DNA of 64,000 bases, taken from NCBI GenBank assembly GCA_037903355.1, contig JBAJFE010000062.1, positions 496,001-560,000 of the forward strand, in the 5' to 3' direction. Below are positions 33,793-46,762 of this stretch, piece after piece (the stretch's first letter is position 1; each line of letters opens with the position of its first letter). The notes under the pieces were generated by a model, which was not told the DNA's origin, did no database searches, and was given only the letters and a program-made list of their open reading frames with translations. Source of the DNA: Trichuris trichiura. Its lineage: Eukaryota; Nematoda; Enoplea; Trichinellida; Trichuridae. Position numbers and translations under genes: made by a program.

Positions 33793-35612
33793 TTATGCTA
33801 AATATTAAAACGCATTACTGCATATGCATACACTTTAAAAGATGACAAAAGAAACCGGGTTTGAATGTTACAACTCTTAGGCCAAGTAGGCTATCGTTAG
33901 CTACACTTAACACCATATAAACACCGCTACGAGGAGAGCAAAGAAATAAAAAAGAGATCGCTGTCTTGGGATGTTTAAGCAGATTGTCACGCACTTAGAC
34001 CTCAAACACCCTGATAGCATTTAGGCATTTAGGCGGAATGATCACTCTGTTGCTTTCAACTTTCATCCCAAAGATGTACCGCACTGCCCTGGAAATTAGA
34101 AGGGTTGCTGCACGCAGATCAGCTGATAAATCAACCAACACCTGCACAGTTGAAACCAACTGTGATCATACCGCTCAGCTATTAATTTGAAAAAAGCTTT
34201 TGTTACCAGTGCAGTCTTCACAGAATGTTCAGGAACCAAACGGAAGTCAAATAAGTCTAACGCACACAGTGACTGAACCGAGAGAAAGACAGTCAAAGAA
34301 TCGTTGCGAAGAGAAGCGAAGAGAACAGATCGCACAGACGAGCAACAAACGTACACTGATCACAAGAGCAGTTACGACTGCTTTTAATTAAAAGATGATG
34401 CTCAGGTACAAGTATTCGCTTTAAAGTTACTAACCTCTTGCTAGAATGGACGAAATTTCCTCACCGAATAGTCCAATTACAACTAGAATTTTTAACGCAT
34501 CCAGAATAAGTAAAAGCGTGAGAAGTTGCCGCCACAGCCAACAACTGAGATCAACTTTAACAACTGGAAGAGCGATGACAGTACAGTCATTAGAGAAAAT
34601 GATTTTCAGGTGCAATAATTTGTTTTAAACAAAACTGCCAGGCCGACTGCGCTGACGTGTTCACAAAATAGTCTAATTAAGACTATGCCATTAAGAGATT
34701 TAACCGGCTACAGTCATGGTTGGCTATTGAAAGCAAACTCTTTCACAACTTTTGTTTCTATAATTTCGAAAGGACGGATTGCGAGTGATCCTAAAGCCTT
34801 TACAGTTTGTTTTAATAGCAAGACGTTTGCAATGAGCGGTCCGCCATAATTCTGTTGTAAACACATTTAGCTTAGGTCACATCAATATAGCAGCTATTGA
34901 TACTGCCTCTACGAATAGCCATCGTCTCCTCTCCATCTGAAATTCAATCGCAAGCAATTGGCTATGGTCTCTAAAAAGCTAAAGTAATAATACAAATGCT
35001 TGCGCAAAGGTTCCGTAGAGCACAAACCAGCAATTAATAAAGCATAGTTTTACAAGCTGTTTACAATTTAAATGATACATCTCAGAACGACAGCGAAGGT
35101 GGTCACCTGCAAGCAACAACCAACAGGAATGTTCGCCTTATTCTGCTGCGCATAATGGCTTGAGAAATAAACAATGAAGTAATACGCGACAATATATACA
35201 CTATAAGAATATTAGCGAACACAGGTAGCAGTGGTGATAAGTAAATACATAATAGGATGCCAAAGGAGATACCACAGACTAGAAGCTGTCGTTTTACGTA
35301 GTTATCCTGTCAATTACAACTCCAAATTTCTCTAAAGCGCTTATTTTTGTAATAGAAAGAATCGACAAGAAAATATTAGTAAGCAATTTTAAATTTCTGA
35401 TTTCACGATATTAAAAAGTCTATATAAGGTTGTTAGTATTCATTCTCACAATCTCAGTACCAAGCCTGAAGAATTGTCAAAGAGAACAAATTGAATATGC
35501 TTACAGAAAGAGGTCGAAGCTTCGCATGCACATGCGCACATCGCTTATAGGGCAGAGTATATCCACGTTTTAACAGCAAGTATTGCACCGCATGGGGTTG
35601 CCACATCACTAC
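33793..35612. other. Intergenic, no supported gene
   Basis: Open stretches at 34096-34391 and 34430-34628 overlap antisense with no similarity I can see. Hydrophobic text on the minus strand near 34430-34615 (WLWRQLLTLLLILDALKIL) could encode one membrane segment, but no splice partner was found. Confidence 0.35.
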
Positions 35613-38600
35613 TCAAGACCAATTTTCAATATATTGGACCATGTCGTCCATAGCGCTCGACCTCGCAACCTTAGAAGCTTAGATCATAAAAAAGATCCAA
35701 ACTGGTACCAGTATTGAGGTACCTTTGAGCTCATCACTATCTTGTCCCAATCTTTTCTGTTGGCAAAAAATGTAGCATTGGGAAAAGCTTTTCTTGAACC
35801 AATTACCGGATAACCTAATGTTATTTTTTAAAAAAATGGGTGAGAATAAAAAATTTCCTTTCGCACCAGTTAGAATGCAAGCATCGGACAATGAATTATC
35901 CGCATTGATTAAGCACGCTTCGTAGACGCCACGATCGTCGGTTGGAAGCTCTCTTTTTATGTCCTTGTCCACACTTGCGGCCAAAACCCATTCCTTCACT
36001 TCTTCCTGTTCGCTTTCCTGCAAAGCCGACGCCTGCTAGCAACAAAGCTATAAAAAAGCAACGTATTCACTGAAGCAAATAAAGTTTTGGGCAGCGGCGA
36101 GGGACGCGGTATGTCGGTGCCATCAAAATCGCCGTACTCCACTAAGGAAGCGTCATTAACCTCAACAGCCTACAATACAGAAAAGCAACAATCGAGATAT
36201 GAGCACACTGCCATAAATACCTCGCAGAGATCAAGAAAATGATTCAAAAATACGAACGCCGCATTTGCATATCTGCCTCCTATTTTCTGCAAGTGGAAAA
36301 TATGGTTGAAAAGAAGGACAATGAACTCGATACTACTATTTACCATTGCTGCCATACCGGCTTCGTAGAAAACTCTGTCAGCAGGTAAAACGTCGCTGTA
36401 TCTAAGCAGGCTGAAGCTAATCTTTAGAGACATCATTTGAACTTCCTTGTCGTTAACAGCAAAGGAAAGCGCTATTCGATTTGCTTGATAATGGGCAGCG
36501 TCCAAGCAGCGTTCAAAAAATTCAACCTGGTCTTCATCGAATGGCGGCGATGACATCCCCTTAGTCTATACAGGCTGACGGTAGATTCCCACGCGCGCGT
36601 GTAAAGCAACAACAATATTTTACCAAGTCATTGAGATAGTTCCGCAAGGCAGCGTAAGTTGAATAACCTTTCTGGTCCCACGGCAGTCGGTGGTCAAATA
36701 TTGCGCTAATAACCGTTTTTGCCATGTCCAAAACCTGCAAATGCATTTGATTCAAATTATGAAAAAGGCCTAAGTCTTCTCCATCGAAAGTGACTAGAAG
36801 ATTATGCATGTTTACTTCGTTGGTCAGAGACAGATCATTGTTGTGTAGAGTTTGCATAGCTTCCAGATAGTCACCATTATCCAGCTGCTTCCTGAGAACA
36901 AGGAGAGCGTACTTGTTCACAAGTTCGGTATTCTAAAATGCCATACTGCTGAGATTTCAAGTGAAGACATTTTCTGATCTATTAATCACATTATGCTGCT
37001 TTGCAAGGCTCATAGCCCCATTCCAATCGCCTCGACTGGCAAATACGTCTATTGCTGAATTGAGGTCCACATTGGCCAGCTTAAAATGAACACAGAAATT
37101 TGGAATTCAGCCAATACGCGGTCTGCTCACCAAGTCAGCCTTGCCTTGCTGCTTCAGGTAGTTTTTATACCGCTGTTCAATGTACTGACTGAGCTCTGGA
37201 GCGTAGTCCGTTGCTACCTGCTTAGCTTCTTCGAAATTTGAATCATTCATCAAGCAGTCCACAGCTTCCTTGGGTTCATTGCATTGAAGAAAAAGTTCAG
37301 CCGCCTGAAAAACTGATCCTGCGGAACTGCGCAGAAATAAGGGACAAAATAGGATTTCTAGTCCTAAGTGACGTCACACAAATTTGAATAAAATTTTAAT
37401 GTAACCCACTTGTCCGTAGTGCTGCACGGTTGCGAAATATCCCGCAATTTGTTTAAGCCAGACCGTACCGGGATCGAGAAACTTTGTTGCGATATCAGCT
37501 GCCTAAAATAGAATATGTTCTTGACATTAGGTTCAACATTTTCGTTTCTGCCTACCCGAAGCCAACACTTTTCCAGCATTGTAGTGTCGTTGGTCAGTTC
37601 AGGCGTAATTTTAAGGTAACACTGAACAGCGCGCTCGTACTCGCCTTGCTTTTCCCAGTTGTTTGCTTGAGCAAGGAATGCCCCAACGTCCCTTAAACGC
37701 ATTTCAGTTTTGAGCCGCTACACAAAACGAGGAAACGTACTTCGGTCCAGAACTGAGTTTTAAGGCGTCATACTCGTCTTGCAAGGTGGCAAGTTGACTT
37801 GGCAAGTAGTCGCGTGCGACACGCACTGCCTCTGCCCAAAGGTTCAATTCCTGCAAAAGGAACAATACACAATTATTGTAGTGGAAAAATTATCCATGTT
37901 CTTCGCGCCTTATATGTCTTGATAAGCAGTTCTGGCTTTTCCGCTCTGAGCAGATATGATTCGCCCTTCAAATAGTCTCTCTGTTGGAATGCTACCCTGG
38001 CTTGACCAATCAGAATTTCAGAAATTTCCTCAGGACAGTGCTTTTCGGCTAAACGTCGAGCGTTATCCCAATCCTGCCTTTGAACGTACCTTTAAAATTG
38101 GAAATGTTTGCGAAATCTGCTTAAAGTGAGTATATCACAGTTCTGCCAAGAAATACTGAAATAAAGGCTTACCTGATTCCAGCATAAACAATGAACTTTT
38201 AGATTTAGCTTACTTACACGAAAAGCAACTTATATGGACGATTTATATACAAAGTATGTGCAGTTTCAACAATAATTAATAAAAATTTCGTCACATTTAC
38301 GATGAGCGAGAATAAGAATCACGTACATGAGCACTGCTTCCTTAGGTTTGTCAGCTTTAATAAACTCAATTTCCGCCATTTCCAGATCGTCCTGTTCTTC
38401 TAGTCTCAGACCGTGCTTGTAGTGAACTTCCGAAAGCTTAGAGTTGAAACCGAGTTTGCAAATTTCTTCAGCAAAGTCAAAAGCGCCATGATCACATGCA
38501 AAGCTTACGACCTTATCGACACAATCAAGCTTTTGCAACAACATAACAGCCGCCTCTCCGCGAACAGCCGAAGCCCATAAGAAGGCAAGTTGAACAGCAG

Positions 38601-41600
38601 CTTCTGATCCACCGTACTGTTTTGCAATCTGAAAATTATACTTAGGCACACAGACCTAAAGCGGGAAACACTTACGCGATAAGCGTCTTCCCATTGACCC
38701 ACAGCGCGATACATTTTCACCACAGGTTTCCATGCATTGGCGAGAAGATAATAACTTTCGGCATCTTTGAAGCGACCCTCCTCTTCCATTTCCTGCGCGA
38801 CGTGCACGTATGCATTAGTTAAATGCTCCGGATGGAACTGCTCGATTAAGCGCATCATCGAGTCATGCTGGCCCGCGTTTTTGTACATAGCAATAGCGTG
38901 GTTTGGCTGTTGCATAGCGCAATACAACTTTTCCGCGTCTTTTAGTCGGCCGGATTTTTCCAGCTTGCCTGCTTCTTCCAAAAAGCGGTCGTTCAACTCG
39001 TCGTCAGTTAAACATTTGCATGCAACCTAAAATTAAAATAGCAGCTTCAACATGAAACAGTCTTGAAAGCGCTTGGCATATAAATTATCATCAGCAGAGA
39101 TGCTCTGAAAAGGCAGGTACAAAATGTACATACTCTGTAAGCGTCTTCGTACATTTTTGCTCTGTTGTACATATCAACCGATCGGGTCTGCTGCCCAGCC
39201 GCCAAATACAACCTTTCGGCTATCTGGAGATACCTATTTTTAAAGGCAATAAAAATAACTGTGGCACGAACTTCGTATTTTCCTAACGTGGCCATGTGAT
39301 CTGCTATTTGGCAGAATTGGGAAGCATAATTTGGACCATTGTCCAGAGTTTGCGAGATATCCAATGCCTTCTGCCATTGCTGAGACTGTACTGCGGCGTC
39401 CAACGCCTTTCCCATTGCTCCACTTTCTATAAAGCGTACAACCTTAGCGTTCCATACCTATTGAAAAATGGGTAGGATTGTACTCCATAAAAATGGGAGC
39501 AATATTAATCTGATAAGAAATATCATATATATATATATATATATATACTCTTCTGTATCAATTCAGCATACCTATGTAATGATTCACTGCCACGTCAGTG
39601 CAACCTCGCTCAACCAAATGGTCGCCCCACTCTTCTTCGACTTTGACAACCTCTTCAGCAAACGCATCGCGACAAAAGCGAACGGCTAGATGAAGAATGC
39701 GCATTGCAAAGACGAAATGGAAGACCTTCTCCTGCCTCGGTCAAACGCCTTTGCCTTCCTGAAGAATTGGAGCGCCTTTTCTGGATTCCCACTTTTAGCA
39801 TAGAGAATACCGGCCTGGAATGACAATGTTAAAACAAAAAACGCGGCTCTTATGCTCTGTAGAACTTTACTTGTTCATAGCACTCGATGGTGGTCAGTTT
39901 GTCGATAACAGAAAGAGTAAGTTCGTTAGCTGGTAAAATAGCCTGAAGAAAACGCTCTTTTTCTAGACGTTACAAATAAGAAAATACTCGCTTGGTTTCG
40001 TAGTAGAACTTTCATAGCTTTAAAAGGCAGGTACGCTTTCAGGTACAGCTCCGTTGCGACTTGTAGGTTTCCCTCATTTTCCTTTATCTACAACTGCTGC
40101 TTTGCTGGAAGAGATCATAAGTTTTTTCCTACCCGGGCGGCGTCATCGTACCGCCGGTTTTCCATCAGATAGTTCATGTAACGTTCTTTTAGGGTTCCGA
40201 GGTCGGAATACCTCTACAAAAAACAAGCACGGCAAACGTTACGACCGACGGATGGAACTTTATGCAATGGATAAATATACTACATCTAATGTGTTAATAC
40301 AAAGGAAAGTTATTTATCAGCACTACGTACTGTATATTATATCAGTTAGTAGCACGGTTCACATTTTCACTTATTCCTTGTAAACAAAGATATTTTACCT
40401 GCTTTTCAGCTAGATCGATAGCATCTTCCCATTTGTGCAGAGAAAGGTACATTTCAATAGCCTCGTCAAGGGCGTTCTTCAACAATATGCAAATTTACCT
40501 CCAAAAAAAATATGCATTCCTTACTTCGTTGAGGTAAAATTGAACTGCAGTTGCAAAATCTTTTCTCATTAGAGCTATTCTAGCGCGTACTCGGTAGTGC
40601 TCCAAGCCGTTGTTAACCTAAACGTTCTTTTCAACGAATGAGAAGGGATTGTCATCTTAAAAAAATGATTCACTGCTCCGTCAGTCAGTCGAGCCGCTAA
40701 ATTTTTTGTTTCAAGGATGTAGCGAACTCTGGGCACGTCTTTGATGGCAGCAAAACAGCTAAAATAAATTTATTAAAAGAATTAAGGAGCTTGAAACGTT
40801 AACGTAATCGAAAACAACTCACCGCTGGGCCACGTTCAAGTTTTCCGCTTGAAGTGCCACTTGCGCGAGTTGTCGCCACATGGAGGCGACCTCTACATGA
40901 CCAGTGAGGCCCTCCAGGTATGTCACAGCCCTGTAAAAGTACTTTGAAGTGCTGAACAGGTCAGCTCAACATATCCGCTGGGCAGATACCAGTAAAAGTT
41001 AAAATTTTGAAAGGATTAAGACAGAAAAATAATTTCGCTTTTATCGCATGCCACTGGCCTGCCAAGAAAAGGGTATATACTCTTATAATTACAAGAAATT
41101 TAATTTTCCAAATTTTATTCTTTGTTCTGTTTATCTGCCAATAGAGTTTGGCGTCACATGGCTTTTACGCTGCCCCTGTAAAATAGCAAACCGTAAGCAT
41201 AACTTTACTTATGCACCAGGCGCGCACAGAAAAGAAAGGGAAGGAGAAAAAGCAGCAAGAAAACGTCTTTAAGATTCAAATACATCTATAATTCAGCAGC
41301 TGTCCCCGCAAAAGTGTTATGGGGCAATCGCCCACAATAGGATACCATCCACTCAGGTTCCCAACTTCCAGAACTGCAACCCTAGCCTTTCGATCGTTTA
41401 GAATTTTCAAATTCGGGATTTGATTTTCGTGATTCTGGCCGGCATGAGTACGAGTGACCTAAGCTGTAACATTCAGCTGTACAAACGATTCAAAACCTTA
41501 GTAAACATTGGATATTGCAGAAAGACGCACTGTTCAATATAACGAAGTATCAAGATTATACCCCGTTAAGTTTGAAAGCAATTTTAATGCCAAAAGTTCA

Positions 41601-44600
41601 AAAAATCTCGCTGTTTTCACTGCTTTCAATAAAAGTGCTTTCAAAGCTGACGGGGCTACAATCGTGATATGATCAATAGTAAGCAAAAGCTTGATGCACC
41701 ATGTCCCTTGAAATGTCTACCTTTTGAAATCTTTGTCCTCAATGGCTGTTTGGAATTCCACCATGTTTTCGTCTAACTCGTGCTCATACGTACCGCTTCT
41801 AGATTCGATAACGACAAATGTTTTTCCATCTTGACGAACGATTTGCACTGCTTCGCCCTGTCAACCCAAAAAAAAGTTAAATGCTTTTTGGTCTATCAGA
41901 ATTTCAACCTTTATTGGGGTCACTGTCGCATCCGCATTTCCACGAATATCATACCAAACGCACAAATTGCCGTACGATTGAGCTACGATGACGTCACTTC
42001 CCGGCACCCACTGAAGTTACGAGTTGTATTAGGCGGGAAAAATTATTAATAACGCGCAGCCTACCTGAACGAACTCGCACTGACACAGGAGCGCAACTTT
42101 GCTGCCTATCTCCAAATCCTGCAGGAAAAGCTGCCGCCGTTTGTCTCTCCAGAGAAGAAATTTTGCCGTTTCATTCAGCTGCCAATTTGAAACATTAATA
42201 ACATTTTTATTTTAGCGCATCAATTTCGAAACATAAACAAAATTTCCATAGTGACCAAACCACAACGCTTTCGGGATGCGGTGCTGCGAAAGCGTTTTGA
42301 CTTAATAAACGATTAAACAAAAGGCAGATTTGCGCCCTGCAATAAAATATGAAACCTTTATACTTCCAAAAAGGGAAACTTAAATAAATTTGTGCTTTTT
42401 ACGCTGAAAGAAATTTTGCGATAACGTGATTATTAACGAAGTTCAAACTTGCAAAGAGCAAACGTAAAAGTAAAAATATGAATTCAAATGTTCAGCACTC
42501 ACTAGTGCAATGTCAATCATTTTTCATTATTAATAACCGTTTTCCAGTATAAACACATCTTGTGATGCAGTTAAATGAGATCCCGCTCAAATGTCTAATT
42601 AATTCAACGAACTTGACTTAGCTTTTGTCCGATCAATCGTTATCCAAGCGCTTAAAATATTTCTAATAGTTTTTTTTTCACAACACTGCTCACCCATTCA
42701 GATCACGTAAATATCAATGATTCTATCGACGAGAAATCTATTAACAGTAATATTAAAGATTTGTGCTAATGGAGAATCAAGAAAAATTTAAGCGGATGTG
42801 AAAAACTTACTTCAAGCCAATCTGCAGCATGATCGAGGCTAAGCTGTGCAACGTTGCTACCAGTCGACAGGTTTACTGAATGAAAATACGTTTTGTTAAA
42901 ATGGCTAACAATCACTACACGTTCAGCGCCTACCGACAGCTATCAATTTTGGATCCACCGCATAGGCCATGAATTTAATCTGTCCAACTTGGATGCCCAA
43001 ACGCTCGTTTATCCGGACACTGCAATGCAACAGCAAAAAATAATTTAAGAGATTGAAAAATTGCAATCCCGAAATTTCCTGACTCCAACGATAGTTGAAA
43101 AATGTTTACAAATAACAGAGGAAAGCGAAACCATAAATAGGACAAGCAATCATGAGCGTATAGGTTAAATATGTATTTGAATGTAGGCAGACTATAGTAA
43201 ACTAATGGTTTATTCTTTAGAAAAACAAGATACTTCATAAGGAAATTATTAATAGAATAAGTTTCACTACGTAAAGCTAACTTCACTGAAAACAAAACAA
43301 GACGGATCAATAATATTCATTGTTAATTGTATTTTGTGCCATAAAACTAAAACGGTCACCTGATGACGTGCGGATTCATTGTATTCATCTTTAAGCAGAT
43401 CAACGGTTCGTTACAGCCATACTCGACCACTGTTAGCTCTCCAGCGTTGAAAATTAAACAAGCCTTCAAGAGAACCGTTACGCGATGAGCACGTGACCAT
43501 ATTTTTACATTTTCAAACTCAAAGTAAAATTTTTCATTTCCGGCTGACTGCCACAGTATCTGTAAATGAACAATGGAATTTCTAACGTTACAAACACAAA
43601 ATGTACGCCGTTTACTTCGCTAAACTTCCCAGAGAACATATCGCCTATCAACAAGGAATTCCTGCACTTCGCTACGACGAAACGGTCATTGCCAAGGACT
43701 TTCACCTCGCTGATTTCGTCAGCGTATCGAGAACGTAAGGTCAAACGTTCCGTGCTTTTTCGATTTTTCACCAAAATCTGAACAAACCCTTTTAGCTAAT
43801 CAAAACTGGAAGGTCAGGTTACCTGATTATAGCCAGTGTAGGAAACGTCAAAACCTCGACCAATGCTCAGCTGCTTTAGGCAGCAATCGAAGAGTTCTAC
43901 CGCGCCGCATAGCCCTCCCTATTGGAATAAAAAGTTTAAAAATAACATAAACATTGCAAAAGCATTACAATGGCTATTTTGGAGCTGTCACTTTTCCAGC
44001 TCATCGCCGTTATGGTGTACATATTCTTTACCAGGATGAGATCACCTTCTACCCAACCGGACTTTTTATTGCTCCAACTGTACGTTCGGAACCTGAGTCA
44101 TGCTTTATAATGGCCAGAAGAAAAAAGCATGATACACAGTTTTTTTACTTATCATAGCTGCCCAAAGCAATAGACTGTCCTCCAGGACTCAAAGCAGCCG
44201 AGTTGACCTCCCGATCGGTTGATTCATTTGCATAATTCAGTTGTTGAAATAGATTGCCGTCAGCGTCGTATACTAGCACACGTCTGTCGCTTCCAGCTGC
44301 TATCAGTGTGTTTTGACTCCAAAGCAAGACGTACGGAGCAACTGAATGGCTACAGAATTTCTGAAGAAAAAAGGAACTGAACTATCAAATGTCGGATCTT
44401 CGTATCTACCCTTGCAGCTGACGGAGAAGCACCCTGGTAAATGTACATGACGATTGAGCCGTCTGCGTGACCAGACAAAAATCCTTGATCATCGCTATGG
44501 CAAAAAAGATGAATTCTTTGTAACGACTTTTGAAATGTTAATAAATGCCGACTGATGGAAATTAGGAGCCTGTCTCTTAGCCGCCCCATTGTCATACTGT

Positions 44601-46226
44601 AAGTTTGCCGGATACCACGTTCTACCCTTTCTTAAGCCCAAGCCTAAACGTAAAGCTTAAACTTTAGCTTTGGCTTAAGTAAAAGCGGAATAAGACGACC
44701 GCCATGCTCGCCAGTAAAGGCGGAACAGCACAGTCGCATGCTCGGCGGGAGGGAACCTGCATTTTTTGAACGGTGGGATGGCTAAGTGACAAGGTCCTAA
44801 AACGGTACTTTTCTTGGCAACGAAAACATCATTTCACCGTAAACGCTACCTGGAAGATTGGAACAGAACAAAACAGAGGTGATCTGCTATGGAAATACTA
44901 CGACAAAATAGCAGCTTGCAGGCCGTTTAACCGACTGCTTTTAAAAGATACGACAACTTATAAAAAGTAACGGTATCTTTGCGCAAAGATAACTGCGTAC
45001 GAATATTTACAAGCAAAAAATGAAAATATATCAGTATACTACAACGGCCCGTTACGCCTCATATGGGAAACTAACTGGCAAGTAATAAGGCAAACGTTGC
45101 CTTATGCTAAGCCTACCATGAAGCTATGGATGTTACCATGATTCCGGTATTATACATTGTTGAACATTTGTTGGTTTTTGGATTTGCCAAGCGCACCTAA
45201 AGCGAAAGTCTATAAAGTTCAGTTCAACAAGCTGATTTGGACTTTGTCATTGCCGTAAAAATTGGAATTGTATGTTTTTGTTAGTTACAGAATGCTAGCT
45301 TTCCCGCTTGCTCAGTCAATTGAGATGAATTAGAGAAAAGGCTCCAGAAGAAGCGCGTGGTTAGGAATAACAATTTATTTATTTAATAGTTTCTCAACCT
45401 TAAGCAGGAGAGCGGATATGAAATTATAATTAAGTGTGGATACTTCTAATGTAAAACATTAGCGTAGATCGTCTTAACAGGGCCAGTGATTTTCAAAAGG
45501 AAAATGATGAATCCAAGTTAAAAAGAGAAGCTGCAGCAAAGATATTGTCTACTTTGAAGGGACAAAGTGTTTTTAAGCATTAGACCGGATTATTTTTGTT
45601 TAATGTTACGGTGCTTCGGTAAAGTCGCCAAACAGGGCACACCAATTAGGTATTCATGTTTTACCCGTCCTTCCAACGAACCGACAACAATCCTTTGTTC
45701 CGATGGCCATAAAAGGCATGTCACAGGGCCTTTCTGAACAAACTTGTTGCATATCACCTTCTTGTCAGACCTAAAAGTAAGGTAATGACGCCTACTTTGA
45801 AAAATCGCTACTTATGGTATGCTCACCATCTCTGGCCTAAACGATACACAAAAACAGAGCAGTCAGACTGGCCAACGGCTAGTTTGGTGGAATCCGGAGA
45901 AAATACGATGCCCTTGACGGCATAGCTAACCTTTTCTCCCTTGAAAACCAAAAATAGTTCCTGTGAAACTTTTTTTACAAAAATTGAACATACCTTGCTG
46001 TCTATTGACTTTGTATTAAACTTGTCGCGCTTTTCGCCAGACTCATCATAGAGAAGAATAACGTTGTCCGAATTGCAGACTGCCAAGCGGGAACTATCGG
46101 GCGACCATGCAATACTTTGAATAGGCGCAAGTCGACCCTAAGTGACAAACAACGCTAACGCCATTTAAGGCAAAATAACTGCATTACTTGATAAGGGACC
46201 AACTCCTTGTCGTATTTGACGAACAT
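35613..46226 (-). CDS. IFT172: Intraflagellar transport protein 172
   Basis: Dozens of small exons on the minus strand. The start at 46226 opens [13 protein letters not shown]; next WD40-type text follows: [89 protein letters not shown]. The C-terminal half consists of TPR-like helical repeats: [113 protein letters not shown]. The last exon ends [15 protein letters not shown]172 (OSM-1 in C. elegans) is a peripheral IFT-B subunit that moves with kinesin-2 along cilia; in nematodes that means sensory neuron endings. An X-box lies just upstream. Introns near 42.2-42.8 kb and 44.64-45.66 kb are the largest; the latter contains repeat-like DNA. All main family blocks are found in order, so the gene looks intact. 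Confidence 0.9.
39525..39547 (+). repeat. (AT)n microsatellite
   Basis: About eleven AT repeats inside an IFT172 intron. Confidence 0.85.
44631..44679. repeat. Short inverted repeat in IFT172 intron
   Basis: CTTAAGCCCAAGC is mirrored by GCTTTGGCTTAAG with one mismatch, with a further small TAAAG...CTTTA inside. It starts a stretch (about 44590-45100) that weakly resembles 51800-52400. Confidence 0.45.
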
Positions 46227-46762
46227 TTTTCCATCTATGCTTCATAGTTGTCATGACAACAGAAACGGACAATCTTAGCATGAAAATAAACCATAAAATG
46301 TTATGGCAGCATGCAGTTAAAAAGCTTAAACCAACTTCAACTAGTGAAAAAGCACGCAGAAGTATGCGCGGCCAATTTTATATTCGGCTTGCGCACTCCA
46401 TAAATGGAATTTCAAACTTTGCTGGGGATATCCTATTCGCCCTATGTTGCTCAAATGATTCTTACCGCAATTTTAGAATACACTAAAAATTAAATAATCT
46501 TTATTCCTTAAAATGGGTAAAAATTTATTTTAATGCTCACCTAACCAATTAAGTCAACTGGATAAAAGCTTCTAATCATTCTCTCACTTAGAGTCGCTTT
46601 ATTGAAACGAAATGACGTGATGTAGAATTTTCGCAATTCTCCCGCTAACAAGAAAATGTGATTCAACGTTTACCAAATTCTTTCCTTGACAACGTACAGT
46701 AACCACAATCCCTGCGTATTGTTTTTTTATCGCATCGCTAATTTTGACCAGAATTTCACGAA
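46227..46762. promoter_or_regulatory. Divergent promoter region IFT172/ARPC3
   Basis: 536 nt separate the two start codons, pointing away from each other. Apart from the X-box next to IFT172 I see no TATA element. A ubiquitous cytoskeletal gene and a ciliary gene share this interval. Confidence 0.5.
46247..46260. promoter_or_regulatory. X-box (RFX/DAF-19 site) of IFT172
   Basis: GTTGTCATGACAAC is a perfect palindrome and matches every position of the nematode X-box consensus RYYNYYATRRNRAC. It lies 21-34 nt upstream of the IFT172 start codon, where X-boxes of C. elegans ciliary genes typically occur (usually within 250 nt). DAF-19/RFX would drive expression in ciliated sensory neurons. Binding itself is inferred. 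Confidence 0.8.
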
